This document shows positions 7,908 through 16,367 of a stretch of 64,000 bases of DNA, piece after piece; positions within the stretch are counted from its first letter, which is position 1, and each line of letters begins with the position of its first letter. The stretch covers positions 1 to 64,000 of the forward strand of contig JAMOTL010000107.1 in assembly GCA_027062285.1 (NCBI GenBank), read 5' to 3'. A program made the position numbers and the translations under genes. The notes beneath the pieces were generated by a model. That model ran no database searches and had not been told where the DNA came from. It was given only the letters and a program-made list of their open reading frames with translations. This stretch comes from Nautiliaceae bacterium (lineage in GTDB: Bacteria; Campylobacterota; Campylobacteria; Campylobacterales; Nautiliaceae).

Positions 7908-10255
7908 TGAAATTTTATTCTTTTAATTTTGATGAAGAAAAAATAAAGTCATTAAAAGATATTAAACATAAAAGTCTTTTAGTAACTGTATTTTGTGGTC
8001 TTACGAGTAAAACGTATCTTTTAAATGTTATTAATACTATAAAAAGTTATTTTCCGAACGCAGAAATAATAGGTGCTACGACAGACGGGGAAATTTTAAA
8101 TTCAAAAATAGAAAATTATACCTGTACGCTGGGATTTTTATTTTTTGAAAAAAGTACGGTGAAAACATACATAAAAAATTTCAGTAATGATTTTTATGAA
8201 GACGGTAAAAGTTTTGCAAAAGAGATTATTTCTCCTCATACCAAGCTTATAATAAATTATGCCAGCGGTTATGATGTGAATTTTGATGATTATATTAACG
8301 GATTTAGCTTTATAAATTCAAATATACCGCATATAGGCGCAATAGCGGGTGATAATTTTAAGTTTAAGAAAAATTACGTTTTTAACGGAGAAAAAATCAC
8401 TTCGCGCGGCAGTGTCTGTGCCGTTATAGATTCTGAAGAATTGACAGTTCATACTGAATCGACATGCGGTTGGAGTACAATTGGTAAAAATTTAAAAATA
8501 ACAGATGCGGATAAAAATATTGTAAAGGAAATAGACAATAAAAAAGCATTGAATGTTTATAAATATTATTTCGGAAGTGATATTATTTACAACATAAAAA
8601 AAATAGGAATGGAACTTCCTTTAGTTAAAAATAATATAGCACGGGCTGTTTTGGATATAAAAGGCGATTCATTGGTTTTCGGAGGAAATTTCAAAAAAGG
8701 GGATATTGTAAGATTCGGTATTGCCGAAATTTCGAAAGTTCTCCGAAAATCAAAAAAAGCCATTCAAAATCTTTATAAACATAAAATCGAGGCGTTATTG
8801 ATTTTTTCATGTACGGCAAGAAAAAGAACGTTTGCCAATCTCGCAAACCATGAATTGTGTATGTTGAAAAATATTCCTAATATAGGATTTTTTTCATACG
8901 GTGAATTTGTAAATGGAAAATTTTTAAATCATAGTTTTAATCTTTTAGCGATTAGTGAAGGCGGTGATTATAAAGATAAAAAGATTTTGTGTTCCAATTA
9001 CAAAGAATCCAATCCTATACAGGGATTAATTCATTTGGTAGATGTAGCTTTTGAGGAAGTTGAAAAAAAACTTTATACGGACGAGATTACTGGAATAGGG
9101 AATAAATTTGCTTTTGAGAGGGATTTGGAGAAAAATTATTATGGTGGAATTTTATTTGATATCCGTAAATTTTCTTCATTAAATGACAGATACGGTGAAG
9201 AGGTTGGAGATAATATTCTAAAAAGTTTCGCTTCTATTTTGAAAGAAAAATTTCCTCAATTTTCATATGTATACAGAATTTCGGGAGATAATTTTTTTGT
9301 TTTATTTTTTGAGGAGGTCGATCTTTTAGAGTGTGCTCAAACTGTATTAAATTATTTTTATAAAAAACCTTTAAGTATAAAATTGAAAAATGATGAAATA
9401 AAGATCGATATCGATTTAACGGCGGCTATTGTCGAAAAAGAAAAAAATATAAAAATTAAAGCTGATTTAGCGTTACACTACGCAAAAAAACATAAATTAT
9501 CACTAATAAAATATTCAAAAGAATTAAAAATTGAAGAAAATATCGAAAAAGAACTAAAAACAATCAGTTTTGTAAAAAAAGCTTTAAAAGAAAATAAAAT
9601 AGTTCCCGTCTTCCAAAGAATAGAAAAATCTACAGACAGTTATGAAGCTTTGGTAAGAATAGAAGAAAACGGTGAGCTTATTTCCCCTTTTTATTTTTTA
9701 GAATCGATTAAAGATACAAGATATTACGATAATATTACTAAAATTATGATTAATAAGGTTTTTGAAATTTTTAAAAATATTGATAAAACCGTATCTATCA
9801 ATCTTTCTTTTAAAGACATTAAAAATAAATCGACGGTAGATTATTTAATCGCAAGTATTCAAAGATATAAAATGAAAAATAAACTGATTATAGAACTTCT
9901 TGAAACGGAAGCGGTTTTAGATTTTGATGTAATTAAAGATTTTGTGAAATTAATGAAAAATTACGGAGTCAAAATAGCAATAGACGATTTCGGCAGCGGA
10001 TATAGTAATTTTGTATATTTAACCAAATTAAATCCGGATATCATTAAAATTGACGGATCACTTATAAAAAATATCGATATAAATGAAAATCTTAAAAAAA
10101 TAGTACTCTCAATCGTTAATTTCGCAAAATCTATGGGGATAGAAACGATTGCCGAATTCGTAAAAGATAAAAAAGTGTATAATATATGTAAAAGTTTGGG
10201 AATAGATGGTTTTCAAGGATATTATATCCATGTTCCTTCAAAGGATCTAAAATGA
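7907..10255 (+). CDS. FIST sensor with degenerate GGDEF and EAL domains (cyclic di-GMP signalling)
   Basis: A 782-residue cytoplasmic signalling protein without membrane segments. Residues 20-220 form a FIST_N domain and about 220-370 a FIST_C domain; FIST domains are proposed small-ligand (amino acid) sensors. A GGDEF-like domain follows (about 385-530) in which the signature reads SGDNF, so cyclase activity is unlikely. The EAL domain (about 555-782) keeps EALVR, NLSF, ELLETE, DDFGSGY, KIDGSLI, AEFV and the GFQGYY segment, so a cyclic di-GMP phosphodiesterase is predicted, perhaps with the GGDEF part as a GTP-binding regulator. It is coupled to DUF167 upstream and overlaps polX by 4 bases. 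Confidence 0.85.
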   Translation: MKFYSFNFDEEKIKSLKDIKHKSLLVTVFCGLTSKTYLLNVINTIKSYFPNAEIIGATTDGEILNSKIENYTCTLGFLFFEKSTVKTYIKNFSNDFYEDGKSFAKEIISPHTKLIINYASGYDVNFDDYINGFSFINSNIPHIGAIAGDNFKFKKNYVFNGEKITSRGSVCAVIDSEELTVHTESTCGWSTIGKNLKITDADKNIVKEIDNKKALNVYKYYFGSDIIYNIKKIGMELPLVKNNIARAVLDIKGDSLVFGGNFKKGDIVRFGIAEISKVLRKSKKAIQNLYKHKIEALLIFSCTARKRTFANLANHELCMLKNIPNIGFFSYGEFVNGKFLNHSFNLLAISEGGDYKDKKILCSNYKESNPIQGLIHLVDVAFEEVEKKLYTDEITGIGNKFAFERDLEKNYYGGILFDIRKFSSLNDRYGEEVGDNILKSFASILKEKFPQFSYVYRISGDNFFVLFFEEVDLLECAQTVLNYFYKKPLSIKLKNDEIKIDIDLTAAIVEKEKNIKIKADLALHYAKKHKLSLIKYSKELKIEENIEKELKTISFVKKALKENKIVPVFQRIEKSTDSYEALVRIEENGELISPFYFLESIKDTRYYDNITKIMINKVFEIFKNIDKTVSINLSFKDIKNKSTVDYLIASIQRYKMKNKLIIELLETEAVLDFDVIKDFVKLMKNYGVKIAIDDFGSGYSNFVYLTKLNPDIIKIDGSLIKNIDINENLKKIVLSIVNFAKSMGIETIAEFVKDKKVYNICKSLGIDGFQGYYIHVPSKDLK

Positions 10256-11952
10256 TGACGAATCAGGAAATAGCAAAAATTTTTTCAAGAACGGCGGATT
10301 TACTGGAAATAAAAGGTGAAAATCCTTTTAAAGTCAGGGCATACAGAAATGCGGCAAGAATAATAGAAAATTCAAGTAAAGATTTTAATAAACTTGTAAA
10401 TGAAGGGTTTGATTTAACGAGGCTTCCGGGAATAGGTAAAGATTTGAGTGATTATATTAAAGAAATCGTAAAAACGGGTAAATTTCATAAACTTGAAGAA
10501 CTCGAAAAAGAAATACCCTCAGGACTTGTCGATATGTTAAGTATAGAAGGTCTGGGTCCTAAAAGGGTAAAGCAGATTTATGATGCGTTTGGAGTGACTT
10601 CTTTAGAGGAGCTTAAAAAATACGCTGAAAACGGAAAACTTGCCACTTTGCCGGGGTTTGGCCCGAAATTGATAGAAAAAATTTTAAAAGGCGTCAAACA
10701 GCTTAAAAAAGCGGGAATTAGATTTTTATGGGCTGAGGTTGAGGAAATAGCGGAAGAACTTAGAGAGTATTTATTAAAATTCGAGGGAGTCGAGATTGTA
10801 GAAATTGCCGGAAGTTATAGAAGAAAAAAAGAAACGGTCGGAGATTTGGATATTTTGGTTGTGGCGAAAGATTATCCTAAAGTCAGTGAATATTTTATTA
10901 AATTTCCAAAAGTAAAAGAAGTTCATTCAGCAGGTTTGACACGTTCAACGGTGTTTTTGGAAAACGGACTTCAGGTGGATTTAAGAGCTGTGGCTCATGA
11001 GAGTTATGGAGCTGCTTTGCATTATTTTACGGGCTCTAAAGCACATAATATAGAAATTAGAAAAATAGCTATTGAAAAGGGATTGAAAGTTAATGAATAC
11101 GGAGTTTATCAAGGGGATAAAAGAATTGCCGGAGCTACTGAAGAGGAAGTATATAAAGCGGTGGGATTGTGTTATATGGAGCCGGAACTTAGAGAAAACA
11201 GGGGAGAAATAGAGGCGTGTTTGGAAAATAAATTGCCTGAAATTATTAAAAAAGAAGAAATTTTAGGTGATTTTCATATGCATACAGTATATAGTGACGG
11301 AAATAATACGATTGAAGAAATGGTTAAAAAGGCTATAGAACTCGGATATAAATATTTAGCCGTAACCGATCATTCAAAAAGGTTGAAAGTTGCGAACGGA
11401 ATGGATGAAGAAAAGCTTTTAAAACAATTAAATGAAATAGATGAAATACAAAAAAAATATCCTGAAATCAAAATACTAAAAGGAGCAGAAATCGATATCT
11501 TAGAAGACGGGAGTTTGGATTTTGGTGATGAAATACTTCAAAATCTTGATATTGTAATAGGAGCTATTCATTATAAATTCACGGGAGATCAGACTGAGAG
11601 GATTTTAAAAGCGTTTGATAAGATACATATTTTCGCTCATCCTTTAAACAGAATAATACACAAAAGAGAAGGTATAAATGCCAATTGGGAAGAAGTGTTT
11701 AAAAAAGCAAAAGAAAATAGAGTGGTTTTAGAGATAAATTCTCAGCCTGACAGACTCGATTTGCCTGATACTTATATAAAAAGAGCAAAAGAGATAGGAT
11801 GTAAATTTGCAATAAATTCAGATGCTCATAATACAAAAATGCTGGAGTTTATAAAATACGGAGTTAATCAGGCAAGAAGAGGGTGGGCAGAGAGAGAAGA
11901 TATTATAAATTCATGGGATTTAAAAAAAATTATGGATTATTTAAAGCGTTAA
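10252..11952 (+). CDS. polX: DNA polymerase/3'-5' exonuclease PolX
   Basis: A family X repair polymerase with a C-terminal PHP exonuclease. The 566 residues contain helix-hairpin-helix motifs (LPGIGKDLSDYI, IEGLGPKRVKQIY, LPGFGPKLIEKI), a nucleotidyltransferase palm with GDLDILV and VDLRAV supplying the metal-binding aspartates, and a PHP domain from about 335 with DFHMHTVYSDG, AVTDHSKR, GAEIDI, FAHP and NSDAHN. It probably fills gaps in base excision repair. It overlaps the preceding signalling gene by ATGA and its 3' end overlaps the convergent maf gene by about 23 bases. All expected metal ligands appear present. Confidence 0.95.
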   Translation: MMTNQEIAKIFSRTADLLEIKGENPFKVRAYRNAARIIENSSKDFNKLVNEGFDLTRLPGIGKDLSDYIKEIVKTGKFHKLEELEKEIPSGLVDMLSIEGLGPKRVKQIYDAFGVTSLEELKKYAENGKLATLPGFGPKLIEKILKGVKQLKKAGIRFLWAEVEEIAEELREYLLKFEGVEIVEIAGSYRRKKETVGDLDILVVAKDYPKVSEYFIKFPKVKEVHSAGLTRSTVFLENGLQVDLRAVAHESYGAALHYFTGSKAHNIEIRKIAIEKGLKVNEYGVYQGDKRIAGATEEEVYKAVGLCYMEPELRENRGEIEACLENKLPEIIKKEEILGDFHMHTVYSDGNNTIEEMVKKAIELGYKYLAVTDHSKRLKVANGMDEEKLLKQLNEIDEIQKKYPEIKILKGAEIDILEDGSLDFGDEILQNLDIVIGAIHYKFTGDQTERILKAFDKIHIFAHPLNRIIHKREGINANWEEVFKKAKENRVVLEINSQPDRLDLPDTYIKRAKEIGCKFAINSDAHNTKMLEFIKYGVNQARRGWAEREDIINSWDLKKIMDYLKR

Positions 11953-13663
11953 AAATATCTAAATTTTCAGAAATTATTTTCGATGTGTCGTTTCCTTTAA
12001 AAAATTCCGCATAGTGGTTCAATGCTATATGAAATATTGAACCTTTTAAGAGTGTAAAAGCGCTTTTATTTACTTTTGAATATTCTTTTAATAAATCTTC
12101 TATAAAATCTATTTTTCCGGTGAGTTCTTTTTGGTTTTTAGCAGGGAGTAAAAAGGCTTTTTTTAAAGCTTTTATCAGAGAATCAGTATCAATAGTATTA
12201 TCAATTTTTTTAACAGGTTTGAAGTTTGAGAGTATTTCTTTTTTTATTTGTTCTTTGTTAATTTTAGGAAGTGTTTTATCTTTTAAAGGAACTGATCCTT
12301 TAATATATGCTCCGTCACTTAAATTGTAAACTTTCAAATTGAAAAATTCTATCATTTTTTCTATTTTGTCTTTTGATGACAAAAGTAGGGAATCCGAATA
12401 AATATCGTTGCTGAAATTTCCTTTTACTTTTATTCCTTCTTTTGCCATGTCTTCTCTTGTATCATAAAAGCTGCCGCTTGCGTGTTTTTTGTCATTAAGT
12501 CTGTATCCGAGGTCCATTCCGCAAAGATAAATCTCTTTTCCAAACGCAGCTCCAAAAGCAAATCCGGCATTACCTACGATAGGGGAGGAACCAAGAAGAG
12601 GTTTATATTTGTTTTCAAGGGTAAACGCTTCTCTGATATACATTAGAGGGTTTTTTGCCATTTCAAATATTTTCGGATTAACGACGCTTGCTCCTACAAA
12701 ATATCCGTTGTAATTTGGCAGTGTATCTTTTAACGCTTCTATTAAAACATCTATTCTTTCTTGCTCAAAATGAAAATCACTCTCAATTCCGGCTTTCATT
12801 AAAGGTCTAAGAGCCGTTCCTACCGAAACTATAATCATAGAGTTTCTGTTTTTTTTGATAAAAGGGATATTTTTTTCAAGACTTTTTCCATTGGCTACGA
12901 TACAAATCGGGGCGTTAGTTTTTCTAAAATTCTGTAAAAGAGGGTATTTTGTGATGTTTCGGATATGGTTTTTTATACCTTTGAATTCATCTTCGAATGT
13001 TCCCCATCCTCTTAATTTTGTAGATTGAATCGTATGAAATTTTTTTATAGCGTCATCAATTAAAGGATGTTCGTATGCTTTATAGTAGATATTTAAAAAA
13101 CTTGAAGTAACTATTCTTTCATAAAAGAATTTTTCTATGGCAAAATAATCCATTTCACCTCCGACCCATAAAAATAATCTTTCATTATATTTTTTATATA
13201 CTTTTTCCCAATCCACAAAATAACAGCTTATTGCGAAAAATTCGGGATTCGGTTCATATATGAAAAGAGATTGAAACGAATAATTTTTAAAAAGCAAATC
13301 TAAATGCTTTCCGCTAATCAAGCCGAAAAGTATGGTAGTTGGTAAAAAATCGTTATCGAAAAAATACTCTTTTTTATCGCTTATAATTTTATTTATGATT
13401 TTTCCCGTTGCAAAAAATTCTTTTTCGTTCCATTTATTAGGATGAAAATAAAATTGTTTTTTCCATAGAGGATTGTTGATAGGGTTTGTTGCTATAAGTT
13501 GGGAATCTTTTTGAATAGAATTCGGATATACGGGATTTGAATTTTTATCGAAAATATTGTCGTTTTTTATAATAAAATTTTTTGAAGAATTTACAATTAA
13601 GCGATAATAAGAAGGAAGATGGTCATAAAAAAATTTAAGGTTTTTTTCAAAAAGCTGTTGCAT
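11930..13663 (-). CDS. Motility accessory factor, Maf-type flagellin glycosyltransferase family (MptE/DUF115 domain)
   Basis: A 577-residue protein of the Maf family, which transfers pseudaminic or legionaminic acid-type sugars to flagellin in Campylobacterota. The central DUF115 domain (about 220-420) shows IVANGKSLEKNIPFI, VSVGTALRPLMKAGI, VGNAGFAFGAAFG and YLCGMDLGYR, the expected sialyltransferase-like fold; flanking regions are less conserved. The ORF track starts at a TTG (13678); I prefer ATG 13663, with GGGGG about 8 bases upstream. It is downstream of flgE and next to the hook cluster, which fits flagellar glycosylation, though no flagellin gene is in the window. It overlaps polX tail to tail. 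Confidence 0.8.
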   Translation of the reverse strand: MQQLFEKNLKFFYDHLPSYYRLIVNSSKNFIIKNDNIFDKNSNPVYPNSIQKDSQLIATNPINNPLWKKQFYFHPNKWNEKEFFATGKIINKIISDKKEYFFDNDFLPTTILFGLISGKHLDLLFKNYSFQSLFIYEPNPEFFAISCYFVDWEKVYKKYNERLFLWVGGEMDYFAIEKFFYERIVTSSFLNIYYKAYEHPLIDDAIKKFHTIQSTKLRGWGTFEDEFKGIKNHIRNITKYPLLQNFRKTNAPICIVANGKSLEKNIPFIKKNRNSMIIVSVGTALRPLMKAGIESDFHFEQERIDVLIEALKDTLPNYNGYFVGASVVNPKIFEMAKNPLMYIREAFTLENKYKPLLGSSPIVGNAGFAFGAAFGKEIYLCGMDLGYRLNDKKHASGSFYDTREDMAKEGIKVKGNFSNDIYSDSLLLSSKDKIEKMIEFFNLKVYNLSDGAYIKGSVPLKDKTLPKINKEQIKKEILSNFKPVKKIDNTIDTDSLIKALKKAFLLPAKNQKELTGKIDFIEDLLKEYSKVNKSAFTLLKGSIFHIALNHYAEFFKGNDTSKIISENLDIFNALNNP

Positions 13664-13672
13664 AAAAAGCGC

Positions 13673-13698
13673 CCCCAAAAATCAAAAGATTTTTAGGG
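13673..13698 (-). terminator. Hairpin after flgE that includes the maf Shine-Dalgarno
   Basis: On the minus strand CCCTAAAAATC-TTTT-GATTTTTGGGG forms an 11-bp stem (one G-U pair) with a 4-base loop, starting 10 bases after the flgE stop, then GCGCTTTTT. It could end the flgE transcript. Its 3' arm holds the G-rich ribosome site of maf. A minus-strand TATAAT (13705-13700) just upstream could start a maf transcript lacking part of the 5' arm. Confidence 0.5.
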
Positions 13699-13707
13699 TA
13701 TTATAGT

Positions 13708-16317
13708 TTATTGTTTTAATTGAAGCAAGGTATTTAACATCTGATCTGATGTCGTAATTGTTTTTGAGTTTGCCTGGAATCCTCTTTGAATAACTATTAA
13801 TTGCGTTAAACTTCTGCTTAAATCAACGTTACTCATTTCAAGGCTACTTGGTTGTATACTCCCTCTACCACCAGTTCCGGCAGTTCCTACTATAGGATCG
13901 CCTGAGTTCGGAGAAGCGGCAAATAGTGTGCCTCCCTCACTCATCAGACCTTCATTGTTTACGAATTTAGCAAGAGCTACCTGAGCCAGACTGTAGCTTC
14001 TTCCGTTTGTAAATACTCCTATAATCGTTCCTGTCTGGTCTACTACCAGTTGTTGTAAATCTCCGCCCGGATACCCGTCCTGGGTTTGTCCGCTGGTTGA
14101 ACTTGGTGCCTCAAAAGAAGTAAGTCCGTCAAATTTACCCATATCTCCGAAATCGAGCTGAACGGCCTGTCCTGTCGATGCTCCGTTATTCGGATTGAAA
14201 ATAAGGCTTGGAGGATTATATGAATTTATACTTCCGTCAGAGTTGAATTTTACGTAACCGTATGCCGGCTGATCAAGAGATGCCGGAGCTGGAACCTCAG
14301 CGTACCATTTCCATACCGTCGGATCGTTCGGACCTGTGGAAGTGTGCGTTTTTCTAAAATGGAACGTAAGTGTATGTTTTGCCCCAAGAGAATCGAAAAC
14401 ATCCATACTTGTCGTATGAACGGCAGCGTTCATGGCTTGAGTGAAGGCGGTGCCTCCGGCTGCCACCGTTCCGTTAATAGGAGAAAACGCTTCTGTGAAA
14501 AGTTGATTGTCCTGTTCGTCGCTAGGATATCCGTTTACCGCGATATTAAATGAATTCGGAGATGTGTTTTTAACCGTAAGTTCTCCGTTTTCACTGATTG
14601 AAACTATACCGCTGTTGTTGGTGGTGGAATTTGCCGGGTCACCACTGGCATCAACGGCCAGTTGCCAGATATAAGCCAGATCCTGAATATCATGAAAATA
14701 GTAAATGTCATTTTTGTAAAAAGTTTCCGTCTCTGCTCCCTTTCCGTCAAGTCCGTCCATCATTTTAGCAAGTCTTCCAAGAGCAGTAGTGGTATCCGCG
14801 TTTATAGTATTGTTGTTTGAATCTCTGACTTGTGCGTCTGTGATTACGGATGGAGAGCTTTCTACGATTTTTCCGTCTTTAAATGAGATGATGTCATTTA
14901 AACTTCTATTAGCTAAATCGGTATTTAATAAACAGCAAAGATCATTTATAGTCTGAAAATCTTTTCCGTAAGTGTATGTCAATGTATCTCCATTGGATAA
15001 TTTAAAAGATAATTTTTGGTTTGTACTTAAAAATGCTCTATTATTGGAATCACTGCTTTTATCGGAATAAAACAGCCAATGAAATCCTTCGTTGGAATCA
15101 GCCACAATCGGTTTTGTCGGTTGATATTTGCCGCCAGTACTTCCGCATTCTTCCGCAGCGCTTATAGGTTTGTTTTTATATACAAATTTTCTGGTTTCTC
15201 CAAGCCCCGTTATATTAACTTTAATCCCCTGTCCGTCTTCAAGGTTAAAAGCGTCTCCGTTGGTATTGAAAAGTTCTCCGACATCATCGGCTCCTATGAA
15301 ACTGTTTTGAACGGCTTTAATACTACCGGTGGTAGTTGAAGGCCCTTGTAAAGATTTGAAAATATCTTTAAGAACATCGTTTGTGGATTGTAAATAGGTT
15401 TTGTTGTTGCCTTGGATTTTAATCATATTTTTAGGGTCTACTATCTGACCGTTTCCGTTTAAATATACTTTATAATTATAACTATCGGGCGTATTGCCGG
15501 TAGCCTGTAAAATTTTATTGTTGATTTCATCAAGCAGGTCTTTGATGGAAGTGAATTTTCCGTCGTTTGCCTTTTCACTTTTTCCATAAACGAAAGTAAA
15601 TACTTCATTGTTAGTATCTATATTACCGTCTTTATTTACGTCAATTGCCAGTTGAATTGAATCTACTTCCGGCGTTAAGGAAATTTTTTGTCCGTTAGCG
15701 TCGTAAAGTCCGTTAAAATCAGCTGTTTGATCGACTGTAGGTCTTGTAGCGCCTTTTTCTATAATATGATCCCCGCTGTTTAAATTCGCTTTAATCGATA
15801 TTTTACTTGTAGGGTTTGCCGGTGTGGTAAGTCCGGGAGGAATTGAAATAGGCTGTAAACCTTTTGCGGTATCAATGTTGTGTGTTTCAGGGTCTGCTAA
15901 CCACCCTTGTACTATAAAACCGTTAGGATCGACAAAATTTCCATTGGCGTCAAATGTAAAATCACCGGCTCTTGTGTATCTGTAAGTTTTACCTCCGTCT
16001 CCGCTGACTACGAAAAATCCATCACCGTTTATTGCCATATCCGTATTTTTATCCGTATTTTGAATACTTCCTTGTTTATACATCGTCTCTACCGCACTGA
16101 CGCTTGTTCCAAGACCGATTTGTAAGGAGTTTTTACCTCCGAGTGTTCCTTGAGGAGCCGTTGCGCTTTTTACCGTTTGGCTTAAAAGATTTTGAAAGTT
16201 TGTTCTTGAATACTTAAATCCTACCGTATTGACGTTTGCTATGTTGTTTGCTTCTACGTCCATTGCTATTTGATGAGCGTTAAGTCCGCTAACGCCGCTC
16301 CAAAGACTTCTCATCAT
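13708..16317 (-). CDS. flgE: Flagellar hook protein FlgE (large campylobacterotal type)
   Basis: An 869-residue axial protein that forms the flagellar hook. The N-terminus (MRSLWSGVSGLNAHQIAMDVEANNIAN, with NTVGFKYSRTNF) and the C-terminus (LSRSLTQLIVIQRGFQANSKTITTSDQMLNTLLQLK) are the coiled-coil-forming ends of hook/rod proteins. The long central region, far larger than the roughly 400 residues of enteric FlgE, is typical of Campylobacter FlgE2 (Cj1729-like, about 865 residues), the main hook protein there. A sigma-54 promoter overlaps the stop codon of the upstream paralogue. Two Met codons open the ORF; AAAGGATTTC precedes them. Confidence 0.93.
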   Translation of the reverse strand: MMRSLWSGVSGLNAHQIAMDVEANNIANVNTVGFKYSRTNFQNLLSQTVKSATAPQGTLGGKNSLQIGLGTSVSAVETMYKQGSIQNTDKNTDMAINGDGFFVVSGDGGKTYRYTRAGDFTFDANGNFVDPNGFIVQGWLADPETHNIDTAKGLQPISIPPGLTTPANPTSKISIKANLNSGDHIIEKGATRPTVDQTADFNGLYDANGQKISLTPEVDSIQLAIDVNKDGNIDTNNEVFTFVYGKSEKANDGKFTSIKDLLDEINNKILQATGNTPDSYNYKVYLNGNGQIVDPKNMIKIQGNNKTYLQSTNDVLKDIFKSLQGPSTTTGSIKAVQNSFIGADDVGELFNTNGDAFNLEDGQGIKVNITGLGETRKFVYKNKPISAAEECGSTGGKYQPTKPIVADSNEGFHWLFYSDKSSDSNNRAFLSTNQKLSFKLSNGDTLTYTYGKDFQTINDLCCLLNTDLANRSLNDIISFKDGKIVESSPSVITDAQVRDSNNNTINADTTTALGRLAKMMDGLDGKGAETETFYKNDIYYFHDIQDLAYIWQLAVDASGDPANSTTNNSGIVSISENGELTVKNTSPNSFNIAVNGYPSDEQDNQLFTEAFSPINGTVAAGGTAFTQAMNAAVHTTSMDVFDSLGAKHTLTFHFRKTHTSTGPNDPTVWKWYAEVPAPASLDQPAYGYVKFNSDGSINSYNPPSLIFNPNNGASTGQAVQLDFGDMGKFDGLTSFEAPSSTSGQTQDGYPGGDLQQLVVDQTGTIIGVFTNGRSYSLAQVALAKFVNNEGLMSEGGTLFAASPNSGDPIVGTAGTGGRGSIQPSSLEMSNVDLSRSLTQLIVIQRGFQANSKTITTSDQMLNTLLQLKQ

Positions 16318-16349
16318 TTTGAAATCCTTTTTATATTATTTTTTATAAT

Positions 16350-16367
16350 AAGCAATAAGTGTTCCTA
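16350..16367 (-). promoter_or_regulatory. Sigma-54 promoter of flgE
   Basis: The minus strand reads TAGGAACACTTATTGCTT: GG (-24) and GC (-12) are separated by exactly 10 bases and match the campylobacterotal form GGAAC-N-TTGCT. The GG follows the TAG stop of the upstream flgE-like gene directly. The expected start is about 12 bases downstream of GC, giving a leader of roughly 20 bases. Confidence 0.8.
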
